From: JAEELC01 sp963605425
GTDB lineage: Bacteria; Bacillota_I; Bacilli_A; Acholeplasmatales; Anaeroplasmataceae
Direction of reading: 5' to 3'
Assembly (NCBI GenBank): GCA_963605425.1
Contig: CAVCUQ010000002.1
Span: 33,278 to 97,277 of the forward strand
Length of the DNA: 64,000 nucleotides
A program made the position numbers and the translations under genes. Below are positions 42,980-50,324 of this stretch, one piece after another. Below the pieces are notes generated by a model, which worked only from the letters and a program-made list of their open reading frames with translations, was not told the origin of the DNA and did not search any database. How positions within the stretch are numbered: the stretch's first letter is position 1; the number at the start of each line of letters is the position of its first letter.

Positions 42980-43707
42980 AAGGTTTAATTCATTCGTTTG
43001 AATCATTTGGTACCGTTGATGGTCCTGGTATTAGATTTGTAATATTCTTTAAAGGTTGTCCTTTAAGATGTAAATATTGTCATAACCCTGATACATGGAG
43101 CCAAACAGGTGCTAATGAATATACTGTTGATGAAATTTATAATCAAGCAATTAGATATAAAAATTATTGGGATGAAGATGGTGGTATCACTATCACTGGT
43201 GGTGAACCTCTTTTCCAAATGGATTTTGCAATCGAACTATTAAAGAAATTCCATGATAATGGCATTAAAACAGCAGTAGATACTTCAGGTTATATCTTTA
43301 ATCCTGATGATCCTGAGTCTGTTAAAAAGCATGAAGAATTAATTAAGTATGCTGACCTTTTCTTACTTGATATTAAGCAAATCTATTCGGATGCTCATAA
43401 AGAATTAACTGGTGTAGGTAATGAACATACTCTTGCATTTGCAAAATGGCTTTCAGATCATGACAAGCATATGTGGATTAGACACGTACTTGTTCCTGGT
43501 ATTACAACTGACGAAACTGAGCTTAGGGATTTAAAGAAATTTATTGACACATTAAAGACAGTTGATAAGGTTGAAGTATTACCATACCACACTTTAGGTA
43601 AGGTAAAGTATGAAAAACTTGGTATTCCTTACCGCCTTGAAGGTGTAGAACCTCCTACAAAAGAAGAGGTAAAGCTTGCAAAAGCTATTTTAAGAGGAGA
43701 AGAATAA
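42976..43707 (+). CDS. pflA: Pyruvate formate-lyase activating enzyme
   Basis: Radical SAM enzyme that places the glycyl radical on pyruvate formate-lyase. The 243-residue protein has the 4Fe-4S motif C28-PLR-C32-KY-C35, preceded by FGTVDGPGIRFVIFFKG, then GITITGGEPLFQMDFA, DTSGY, LLDIKQ and HTLGKVKYEKLGIPY at the end. Length matches E. coli PflA. It overlaps the MBL gene by 4 bases and the thioredoxin-like gene by one. Its protein substrate here is unusual, because the radical glycine is on a separate 77-residue protein (46269-46502). Confidence 0.96.
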   Translation: MKGLIHSFESFGTVDGPGIRFVIFFKGCPLRCKYCHNPDTWSQTGANEYTVDEIYNQAIRYKNYWDEDGGITITGGEPLFQMDFAIELLKKFHDNGIKTAVDTSGYIFNPDDPESVKKHEELIKYADLFLLDIKQIYSDAHKELTGVGNEHTLAFAKWLSDHDKHMWIRHVLVPGITTDETELRDLKKFIDTLKTVDKVEVLPYHTLGKVKYEKLGIPYRLEGVEPPTKEEVKLAKAILRGEE

Positions 43708-44039
43708 TGTTTACTATTAATTCATTTAATAAAAAAGAAATTGATGATGTATTAAAGGGTGTTTGTGTTGTTGAGGTTTCTGGTGAATCTTGTGCAAACT
43801 GCATTACTTTAATGCCTATTCTTGATAGACTTGTCGGATTAAGAGAAGACTGCAAACTTGTACACATCGAAGCTGACAGAGATACTGTTGATTTAATTCA
43901 AAGATTTGAAGTTCGTCAAGCTCCTACTATCTTAATCACTTTAGACGGTGAAGTTAAAGAAAGAGTTGTTGGATTTCAACCTGAAGAAATACTTGAAATT
44001 TGGCTTGATGATAAATTAAGTAAATTAACAAATAAATAA
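43707..44039 (+). CDS. Thioredoxin-like protein in the pfl cluster
   Basis: A 110-residue thioredoxin-fold protein with active-site motif C29-A-N-C32 (context VEVSGESCANCITL) and the cis-proline segment VRQAPTILI. It has no signal peptide, so it acts in the cytoplasm. The start overlaps the pflA stop by one base, and a terminator follows. Context suggests a redox role for pyruvate formate-lyase or its activase, for example keeping active-site cysteines reduced, but this is an inference. The CANC motif differs from the CGPC of general thioredoxin. Confidence 0.85.
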   Translation: MFTINSFNKKEIDDVLKGVCVVEVSGESCANCITLMPILDRLVGLREDCKLVHIEADRDTVDLIQRFEVRQAPTILITLDGEVKERVVGFQPEEILEIWLDDKLSKLTNK

Positions 44040-44049
44040 TGTTTTAAAT

Positions 44050-44083
44050 TACTCTTTTAGATGAATTTCTAAGAGGGTTTTTA
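44050..44083 (+). terminator. Imperfect terminator before pflB
   Basis: CTCTTTTAGA (44053-44062) pairs with TCTAAGAG around TGAATT with a two-base bulge; GG and TTTTT follow. It would separate pflA-thioredoxin from pflB, giving pflB its own strong transcript. Confidence 0.55.
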
Positions 44084-44087
44084 AAAT

Positions 44088-44100
44088 TTGATAATATCAA
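44088..44100 (+). promoter_or_regulatory. Palindrome upstream of the pflB promoter
   Basis: TTGATA-A-TATCAA, perfect, about 19 bases before the -35 box. FNR-type sites read TTGAT-N4-ATCAA; here the centre is one base shorter, so the identity of the binding protein is open. Confidence 0.5.
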
Positions 44101-44115
44101 CATATTGAGTTATTT

Positions 44116-44138
44116 TACTTGAAATATTAAATCAAGTA
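44116..44138 (+). promoter_or_regulatory. Inverted repeat across the pflB -35 and spacer
   Basis: TACTTGA (44116-44122), 9 bases, TCAAGTA (44132-44138), perfect arms. It covers the -35 box, so a bound protein would probably repress. Confidence 0.5.
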
Positions 44139-44147
44139 GAATATAAT
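44119..44147 (+). promoter_or_regulatory. Promoter of the split pyruvate formate-lyase genes
   Basis: TTGAAA (44119-44124), 17-base spacer, consensus TATAAT (44142-44147); start near 44154. Confidence 0.75.
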
Positions 44148-44153
44148 TACTAA

Positions 44154-44170
44154 TGGTAAAGATATTACCA
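44154..44170 (+). promoter_or_regulatory. Inverted repeat at the pflB transcription start
   Basis: TGGTAA-AGATA-TTACCA, perfect 6-base arms, beginning at the predicted +1. Operator candidate. Confidence 0.45.
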
Positions 44171-44175
44171 AATAG

Positions 44176-44196
44176 TTTATATATTTTATATATAAA
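44176..44196 (+). other. AT hairpin in the pflB mRNA leader
   Basis: Nine A-T/T-A pairs (44176-44184 with 44188-44196), just before the ribosome binding site AGAAAGAGG. May stabilise the 5' end of the transcript; weak, as it contains no G-C pair. Confidence 0.35.
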
Positions 44197-44217
44197 ACAA
44201 GAAAGAGGTACTTTATT

Positions 44218-46242
44218 ATGAACAAAGCATGGGAAGGATTTATCCCAGGTAAGTGGTCTAACGAAATCAATGTTAGAGACTTCATTCAAAAAAACTATAC
44301 TGAATACACAGGTGATGCTAGTTTCTTAGCTGGACCTACTGAAGCTACAACTAAGCTTTGGAACGAAGTTCTTGACTTAATGAAGCAAGAACGTGAAAAG
44401 GGCGGAGTTTTAGATTGCGATATCGACAATCCAAGCCAAGTTAATTCACACAAACCAGGTTATATTGATCAAAGCCTAGAAAAGATTGTTGGTCTTCAAA
44501 CAGATAAGCCATTAAAGAGAGCATTCATGCCAAATGGTGGTATCCGTATGGCTTGCCAAGCTGCAGAACAATATGGATATGTAATCGATGAAACTATTAA
44601 GAATTTCTTCTTAAAGTATCGTAAGACTCACAATGACGGTGTATTTGATGCATATACTCCAGAAATGCGTGCTGCTCGTACAGCTCACATCCTAACAGGT
44701 TTACCTGATACTTACGGTCGTGGTCGTATCGTTGGTGACTATCGTAGAGTTGCTTTATATGGTGTTAAACACTTAATTGAAGAAAAGGAATTCGACAAGT
44801 CATTAATCTGCGGTGAAATGACTGAAGAAAGAATCAGAGACAGAGAAGAAATCTCTGAACAAATCAAAGCTTTAAAAGCTTTAATTGCTATGGCTGCTCA
44901 ATATGGTTGCGACATCTCAAGACCAGCTGAAAATGCTCATGAAGCTATCCAATGGTTATACTTTGGTTACCTTGGTGCTGTTAAGGATCAAAACGGTGCA
45001 GCTATGTCTATCGGTAGAAACTCTACATTCCTAGACATCTATATCGAAAGAGATTTAAAAAATGGTGTATTAACTGAAACTGAAGCTCAAGAGTTAATGG
45101 ATCACTTCATTATGAAGCTTCGTATGGTTCGTTTTGCACGTATTCAATCATACAACGAATTATTCTCAGGAGACCCAACTTGGGTAACTGAATCAATCGC
45201 AGGTATGGGTACAGATGGTAGATCACTTGTAACAAAGAACTCATTCCGTGTTCTTCACACTCTAGAAAACCTAGGACCAGCTCCAGAACCAAACCTAACA
45301 GTTTTATGGTCAAAGAGACTTCCAGTTGAATTCAAGAGATACTGCGCTCATATTTCAATCTCTACTTCATCAATTCAATATGAATCAGATGAATTAATGA
45401 GACCTACTATGGGTGATGACTACTGCATTGCTTGTTGTGTATCTTCAATGAGAGAAGGTAAGGACATGCAATTCTTCGGTGCTCGTGCTAACCTTGCTAA
45501 GTGCTTATTATACGCTATCAATGGTGGTAAGGATGAATTATTACTTGATAAGGTAACTGGTAAGCATGTACAAGTTGGACCTGAATTCCAACCAATCTCT
45601 TCAAATGAACCATTAAAGTTCGAAGAAGTTATGCACAAGTATGAAATCATGATGGATTGGCTAGCTGATGTTTATGTAAACACACTTAACCTAATTCACT
45701 ATATGCATGACAAGTATTCATATGAAGCATTAGAAATGGGTCTTCATGATTCTCAAGTTCACCGTTTCTTTGCAACAGGTATTGCTGGTTTATCATGCGC
45801 AGCTGACTCTCTATCAGCTATTAAGTATGCAAAGGTTACTCCAATCAGAGATGCTGAAGGTGTTGTAACAGACTTCAACGTTGAAGGAGACTTCCCTAAG
45901 TATGGTAACAACGATGACAGAGCTGATGAATTAGCTAGCTGGCTAGTTGATACATTCATGAACAAGATTCGTAAGCACCACACTTACAGAAATTCTGAAC
46001 CTACTATGTCAATCTTAACTATTACTTCAAACGTAGTATATGGTAAGAAGACTGGTAACACTCCAGATGGTCGTAAAGCAGGTCAACCTCTTGCTCCAGG
46101 TGCTAACCCAATGCACGGTCGTGATACTCATGGTGCTCTTGCCTCTCTTGAATCAGTTGCTAAGTTAAACTATGATAACTCAAAAGATGGTATTTCTAAC
46201 ACATTCGCTATCACACCAAATGCTTTAGGTAAAGAAGACTAA
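44218..46242 (+). CDS. pflB: Pyruvate formate-lyase core subunit, lacking the glycyl-radical domain
   Basis: Converts pyruvate and CoA to acetyl-CoA and formate in anaerobic fermentation. The 674-residue protein matches PFL from WEGFIPGKW at the start through the thiyl pair C406-C407 in DYCIACCVSS, FGARANL and the late block TGNTPDGRKAGQPLAPGANP, ending NTFAITPNALGKED. E. coli PFL (about 760 residues) goes on there into the glycyl-radical domain; here a TAA stop follows. The missing domain is the next gene, 26 bases on and in another frame. Rich in favoured codons (AAG, GGT), so probably highly expressed. Confidence 0.96.
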   Translation: MNKAWEGFIPGKWSNEINVRDFIQKNYTEYTGDASFLAGPTEATTKLWNEVLDLMKQEREKGGVLDCDIDNPSQVNSHKPGYIDQSLEKIVGLQTDKPLKRAFMPNGGIRMACQAAEQYGYVIDETIKNFFLKYRKTHNDGVFDAYTPEMRAARTAHILTGLPDTYGRGRIVGDYRRVALYGVKHLIEEKEFDKSLICGEMTEERIRDREEISEQIKALKALIAMAAQYGCDISRPAENAHEAIQWLYFGYLGAVKDQNGAAMSIGRNSTFLDIYIERDLKNGVLTETEAQELMDHFIMKLRMVRFARIQSYNELFSGDPTWVTESIAGMGTDGRSLVTKNSFRVLHTLENLGPAPEPNLTVLWSKRLPVEFKRYCAHISISTSSIQYESDELMRPTMGDDYCIACCVSSMREGKDMQFFGARANLAKCLLYAINGGKDELLLDKVTGKHVQVGPEFQPISSNEPLKFEEVMHKYEIMMDWLADVYVNTLNLIHYMHDKYSYEALEMGLHDSQVHRFFATGIAGLSCAADSLSAIKYAKVTPIRDAEGVVTDFNVEGDFPKYGNNDDRADELASWLVDTFMNKIRKHHTYRNSEPTMSILTITSNVVYGKKTGNTPDGRKAGQPLAPGANPMHGRDTHGALASLESVAKLNYDNSKDGISNTFAITPNALGKED

Positions 46243-46268
46243 TTAACTTTATAGGAGGATATTATATT

Positions 46269-46502
46269 ATGTCACAAAGAGAAGATAATTTAGTTAAAAT
46301 GTTAGATGGTTATGTTTCAGACGGTGGTTACCATCTAAACGTAAATGTATTCAACAGAGATACATTACTTGATGCTCAAGCTCACCCTGAAAAGTATCCA
46401 CAATTAACAATCCGTGTTTCTGGTTATGCTGTAAACTTTATTAAGTTAACTAAGGAACAACAAGATGACGTTATTTCACGTACTATTCATGAATCAATGT
46501 AA
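46269..46502 (+). CDS. Stand-alone glycyl-radical subunit of pyruvate formate-lyase
   Basis: A 77-residue protein equal to the last about 75 residues of ordinary PFL: SQREDNLVKMLDGYVSDGGY, LNVNVFNRDTLLDA, PEKYPQLTIRVSGYAVNF, ending TIHESM like PFL. The radical glycine is Gly52 in RVSGY. Its ribosome binding site AGGAGG (46253-46258) is strong, with 10-base spacing to the ATG. It resembles GrcA/YfiD, which replaces an oxygen-damaged PFL C-terminus in E. coli. Here, however, the core has no radical domain of its own, so this protein must be an obligate subunit. A strong terminator follows. Confidence 0.94.
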   Translation: MSQREDNLVKMLDGYVSDGGYHLNVNVFNRDTLLDAQAHPEKYPQLTIRVSGYAVNFIKLTKEQQDDVISRTIHESM

Positions 46503-46523
46503 TTAATTGAATCTGAAAAAGAA

Positions 46524-46558
46524 TCTTCCCTCAAGGAAACTTGAGGGAGATTTTTTTT
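46524..46558 (+). terminator. Strong terminator after the split PFL genes
   Basis: CCCTCAAG (46528-46535), GAAA tetraloop, CTTGAGGG (46540-46547), then eight T. The most stable terminator of the window. Confidence 0.95.
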
Positions 46559-46565
46559 AATAATA

Positions 46566-46594
46566 TTGATATTTTTACACCTATATTATAAAAT
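46566..46594 (+). promoter_or_regulatory. Promoter of ftsZ
   Basis: TTGATA (46566-46571), 17-base spacer, TAAAAT (46589-46594). Confidence 0.6.
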
Positions 46595-46629
46595 AATGAT
46601 AGATTATTTTACTTTTAAGGAGGGATACT

Positions 46630-47865
46630 ATGACTTTCAATGATGAACAAGATCAATTTAATAAAACTCCAGTCATAAAAATATTTGGTGTAGGTGGATG
46701 TGGTAATAAAACTATTAACAGAATGATTGCTTATGATGTTAAAGGTGTTGAATATTACGCCGTTAATACCGATCTTCAAGATTTAAGAACTAGTAACGCT
46801 GATGTAAGAATGCAAATCGGTGTTAAATTAACTAAGGGTTATGGAGCTGGTACTAAACCTGAAATAGGTTTTAACGCTGCCTTAGAATCTGAAGAAGAAT
46901 TAAGAAGTGAAATTAAAGGAGCTGACATGGTATATGTTGTAGCCGGTATGGGTGGTGGAACTGGTACTGGTGCTGCTCCTGTTGTAGCTAGAATTGCAAA
47001 GGAAGAGGGTATTCTTACTGTTGGTGTTTGTACTAAACCATTTAAACATGAAGGTGAAGTATGTGCTGAAAATGCAAGAAAAGGGTTAATTGAAATGAGA
47101 AAGTATGTTGACACCTTAATTGTTATTCCTAACCAAAAATTAATTGATATCTCAGATGTTCATACTTCATATTTACAAGCCTTAAGAGAAGCAGACGATG
47201 TACTTCGTCAAGCTATTCAAGGTCTAGCTGAAATCATTAACTTACCTCAAGTTCAAAATATCGACTTTGCGGACGTAGTAACTGTTATGCGTGACAAAGG
47301 TACTGCTTTAATGGGTATTGGTGTAGCTAAAGGACCAGACAGAGCTGTTGAAGCTGCTAGAAAAGCTATTAATTCGCGTTTACTAGAAATTAATATTGAA
47401 GGAGCTACTGATTGTATTGTAAACATTGCCGGTAGTGAAAGTCTTGGTATGCTTGAAGTTAATGCAATTGTTGAAGAAATTAGAAACAATTGTGATAAGA
47501 ATTTAAATGTTATCGAAGGTATTACTATTTCTAAAGAATTAGGTGACGAACTAGTTGTAACTATTATTGCAACCGGATATGAACTTAAAGCTAATGAGGC
47601 TCAACTTCCTGATTTACTTAATGAAGTATATTCTCATACAGGTGACGATAAGATTGAGTTTACTCCTAGCCTTGAAGATGTAACTTCTAATACTAAGGTA
47701 GAAGATATTCTTCCAAACAATGAAGATGAAGAGTCAGACGATTCAGAACAACTTTATGAAACAAAAAAGAAGAGAGGATTCTTTGGATTTGGTCGTAAAA
47801 AGGAAAAAGAAAAAAAGGAAGAGGTAAAGACTCCAAGCTACTCATTACCAGATGATTGGAAATAA
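46630..47865 (+). CDS. ftsZ: Cell division protein FtsZ
   Basis: Tubulin-like GTPase forming the division ring. The 411-residue protein has IKIFGVGGCGNKTINRMI, YYAVNTDLQDL, the GTP signature GMGGGTGTGAAPVVA, and a T7-loop region around NIDFADVVTVMRDKGTALMG. It then has an acidic linker (about 335-375), a Lys-rich stretch and the C-terminal peptide SYSLPDDWK, close to the conserved FtsA/SepF-binding tail. AAGGAGG precedes the ATG. ftsA, normally adjacent, is absent; the gene has its own promoter and terminator. Confidence 0.97.
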   Translation: MTFNDEQDQFNKTPVIKIFGVGGCGNKTINRMIAYDVKGVEYYAVNTDLQDLRTSNADVRMQIGVKLTKGYGAGTKPEIGFNAALESEEELRSEIKGADMVYVVAGMGGGTGTGAAPVVARIAKEEGILTVGVCTKPFKHEGEVCAENARKGLIEMRKYVDTLIVIPNQKLIDISDVHTSYLQALREADDVLRQAIQGLAEIINLPQVQNIDFADVVTVMRDKGTALMGIGVAKGPDRAVEAARKAINSRLLEINIEGATDCIVNIAGSESLGMLEVNAIVEEIRNNCDKNLNVIEGITISKELGDELVVTIIATGYELKANEAQLPDLLNEVYSHTGDDKIEFTPSLEDVTSNTKVEDILPNNEDEESDDSEQLYETKKKRGFFGFGRKKEKEKKEEVKTPSYSLPDDWK

Positions 47866-47868
47866 AAT

Positions 47869-47888
47869 GATGGCGAAAGCCATCTTTT
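47869..47888 (+). terminator. Terminator after ftsZ
   Basis: GATGGC (47869-47874), GAAA loop, GCCATC (47879-47884), then TTTT. Confidence 0.8.
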
Positions 47889-47905
47889 ATTATTTATATT
47901 AGATT

Positions 47906-49618
47906 ATGAAGAAATTTTTAAATAAATATTTTACAAATATCTTAATTTTAACAGGTCTTCTTGTTATATCTATTATTTTAACTCAACTTCAAGAAGACAG
48001 CCTTGTATTTAAGGTATTATCTTACATTTCAATAACAGCTTTATCAATTACTATTGTAGCTAATATTGTAAACATTATCTTAAGAGGAAAATATGAGGCT
48101 AAATCTATTGATATGTTTAATAATTTCATCTCTTATATTGATGAGGCTATTATTTTGTATGATAAAAAGCATAACAAATATTATATTTCTGATAAATTTA
48201 AAAAAATCTACGATTTAAATGATGATATGATCATTAATGGACCTATTTACGACTTCAATAATATTGATTTGCACAAACATTTTAAAGAAAAATTATCAAA
48301 AAATGATAATGAAATCATTGAGACTACTATTTTAAATAAAGAAAGTAATAAGACTTATTATGTAAGAATTGCCAATAAAAAAATTAAGTTTGATAATGTT
48401 TTGTTAAATTGCATTATTGTAAGTGATATCACCAAAAGTAAAAATGATGAGAATACTTTATTAACTAAAGTTGATGATATGAAAGAAGAAGTTATGCAAA
48501 GAAATAATTTCTTAAGTAGAGTTTCACATGAGATTAGAACGCCACTCAATGGTATCATTGGTATGACTGACATAGCTAAAAGCGATTTGGCTAAAAAGAA
48601 ATATCAGGAAACAGGTATTGCCTTATCTAATATTGAAGATTCAAGCAAATACTTGCTAGAAATAGTAAATAATATTTTAAATATTAGAAGTATTGAATCA
48701 GGGAATATTAGATTTAATTATACTGAGTTTGATTTAAATAATGTATTATATGAAATTAAGAATGTTTTAAGTAGTCAAATTAATTCTAAGAATTTAACTT
48801 TTGAGATAAATAAAAACTTTGAACATTTATTTTTATATACAGATAGTACTAAAATCACCCAAATACTTATTAATATAATAGCTAATTCTATCAAATATAC
48901 AAAAGATAATGGATTTGTTAAATTAAATATTAATTCTAGTGATATTTCTGAGAACAAATGCTTATTAGTGTTTGAAATTATTGATAATGGTGTTGGTATG
49001 AGTGAAGAATTCGCTAAAATCATGTTCGAACCATTTGCAGTTGAAAATAAGGTTGAGGGTGTTACTTCGACAGGTTTAGGTCTTCCAATTGCTAAATCAT
49101 TAATAGATTTACTTGATGGTAAAGTAAACGTTCAATCTAAAGAAGGAATAGGTACAAAAACTAGTATTAGTTTAATTTGTCAAAAGTTTAAGACGATTAA
49201 GAAAAAAAATCAAGTAAATACTCATTATGATTATTCGAAGTTTAGAATACTTGTAGCTGAAGATAATAATATTAACAGACTTGTTATTAAATCTTTCCTT
49301 GAATCTTATAATTTTAAAATCGATATTACTAGTGATGGATTAGAGTGCTTTACTCGTTTTAAAGATAGTTCTTTAAAATATTATGATCTTATTTTAATGG
49401 ATATACATATGCCTTTAATGGACGGATTTGAAGCTACTAAGAATATTAGATCTCTTGAAAGAAGTGACTCTAATATGCCTATTGTTGCACTTACAGCTGA
49501 TGTCCTTGATAAAGATATTAATAAAGCACTCATAAATGAAATGAACAATTACATAACAAAACCTATCCTCAAAGAAGATATGATGAAGGTATTAAATAAG
49601 GAATTAAAATTAGAATAG
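47906..49618 (+). CDS. Hybrid sensor histidine kinase with receiver domain
   Basis: A 570-residue signalling protein. Two membrane helices lie at about 12-58, then a PAS-like segment (about 70-170), a coiled coil, the H box FLSRVSHEIRTPLNGIIGMT (His208), N box NIIANSIKYT, G boxes DNGVGM and GLGLPIAKSLI, and a C-terminal receiver with the acidic pair AEDNN and phospho-acceptor Asp499 in MDIHMPLMDG. No output domain, so the signal must pass to another protein. No ribosome binding site is visible before the ATG; a weak TATATT at 47895-47900 would make it nearly leaderless. Confidence 0.92.
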   Translation: MKKFLNKYFTNILILTGLLVISIILTQLQEDSLVFKVLSYISITALSITIVANIVNIILRGKYEAKSIDMFNNFISYIDEAIILYDKKHNKYYISDKFKKIYDLNDDMIINGPIYDFNNIDLHKHFKEKLSKNDNEIIETTILNKESNKTYYVRIANKKIKFDNVLLNCIIVSDITKSKNDENTLLTKVDDMKEEVMQRNNFLSRVSHEIRTPLNGIIGMTDIAKSDLAKKKYQETGIALSNIEDSSKYLLEIVNNILNIRSIESGNIRFNYTEFDLNNVLYEIKNVLSSQINSKNLTFEINKNFEHLFLYTDSTKITQILINIIANSIKYTKDNGFVKLNINSSDISENKCLLVFEIIDNGVGMSEEFAKIMFEPFAVENKVEGVTSTGLGLPIAKSLIDLLDGKVNVQSKEGIGTKTSISLICQKFKTIKKKNQVNTHYDYSKFRILVAEDNNINRLVIKSFLESYNFKIDITSDGLECFTRFKDSSLKYYDLILMDIHMPLMDGFEATKNIRSLERSDSNMPIVALTADVLDKDINKALINEMNNYITKPILKEDMMKVLNKELKLE

Positions 49619-49640
49619 AATTCTATTTTAGTTCCTTTAT
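49599..49640. terminator. Shared terminator formed by two overlapping gene ends
   Basis: A long imperfect inverted repeat around GAATTC at about 49618-49623 contains the last codons of both the histidine kinase and recU. AGGAAT ... AGTTCCT arms are followed by TTTATT on the + strand. Confidence 0.5.
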
Positions 49641-50234
49641 TAATATATCTACACCTTTTAAGTAATCTAGTTCAGGGGAGTAGTTAGGATAAACTCTTAT
49701 ACATTTTTCTTTAAAGAAGGTATAGGGAATGGATTTTCTTTCGTTATTTAATGATGTTTCATAAAACTTAAGATAATCATCTATCTTTAAAATATAATAT
49801 TCATCATATTGATTAAATGAAATAATAAAGAATCCTATTCCTCCTTGTTTTTCGACATTTTTTAAATGTAAACTCTGATGAGGCTTTACATTTTTTAATG
49901 GAAATGATGTAGTGCTAGCACATTCTTTTGCATCAAAATCAATATAATATCCTTTGTAGACACCATTATAATCTGTAGTTGAAGGAAGTTTATAATAAGC
50001 TTCAGTTATTACAGCTTTATTTCTTGACGGAAAATCTACATGAACTATTTGAATGGGCGTTGGTTTCTTATGAATTACTGCAATATCATTAGCTAAATAA
50101 TATTCATTAGAATTGTTTATCATATCTTCAAGACCAACACCTTTATTGGCTTTCTCATAGTTTTTTTCTTTTTTTTGAGTTGTATCTATTGTACTTAAAT
50201 TATGATTTTGTCTAATACCTTGTGGAAGTTTCAT
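49623..50234 (-). CDS. recU: Holliday junction resolvase RecU
   Basis: Resolves four-way DNA junctions in recombinational repair. ATG 50234 follows AGAGGTGA; the GTG at 50243 lies within that site. The 203-residue protein has NKGVGLEDMINNSNEYYL, the nuclease residues in YNGVYKGYYIDFDAKE, TSFPLKNVKPHQSLHL and GGIGFFIISF, matching Bacillus RecU. In Bacillus recU is co-transcribed with the penicillin-binding protein gene ponA; here it stands alone, facing the histidine kinase and divergent from thrS. Confidence 0.92.
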   Translation of the reverse strand: MKLPQGIRQNHNLSTIDTTQKKEKNYEKANKGVGLEDMINNSNEYYLANDIAVIHKKPTPIQIVHVDFPSRNKAVITEAYYKLPSTTDYNGVYKGYYIDFDAKECASTTSFPLKNVKPHQSLHLKNVEKQGGIGFFIISFNQYDEYYILKIDDYLKFYETSLNNERKSIPYTFFKEKCIRVYPNYSPELDYLKGVDILIKELK

Positions 50235-50293
50235 TTTTATCACCTCTACTTATATATAACAAGAATTTTGGTGTTTTTCTTACAAGTTTTTAA

Positions 50294-50322
50294 TTGACTA
50301 GATAAATATAATGTCTTATAAT
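50294..50322 (+). promoter_or_regulatory. Promoter of the thrS T-box leader
   Basis: TTGACT (50294-50299), 17-base spacer, TATAAT (50317-50322); start near 50329. It lies in the 333-base gap between recU and thrS, which otherwise holds the T-box leader. Confidence 0.8.
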
Positions 50323-50324
50323 AG

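Noticed and set aside
44088..44100. Calling the palindrome an FNR site
   Set aside because: TTGAT-N4-ATCAA is the FNR form; here the arms are separated by three bases in that register (one base with longer arms). I keep it as an unassigned operator.
45110..45983. Minus-strand ORFs inside pflB
   Set aside because: Shadow frames created by the biased codon use of a highly expressed gene; no ribosome binding site or family motif.
46240..46269. A sequencing frameshift or stop-codon error breaking a normal pflB
   Set aside because: The downstream ORF has its own consensus AGGAGG at good spacing, its ATG sits at the exact domain border and no conserved residue is missing. A simple one- or two-base error would not create this. 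Reads should still be checked.
46269..46502. The small ORF as a GrcA-type spare part for PFL
   Set aside because: A spare part implies a PFL with its own radical domain. The core here ends before that domain, so the small protein must be a required subunit.
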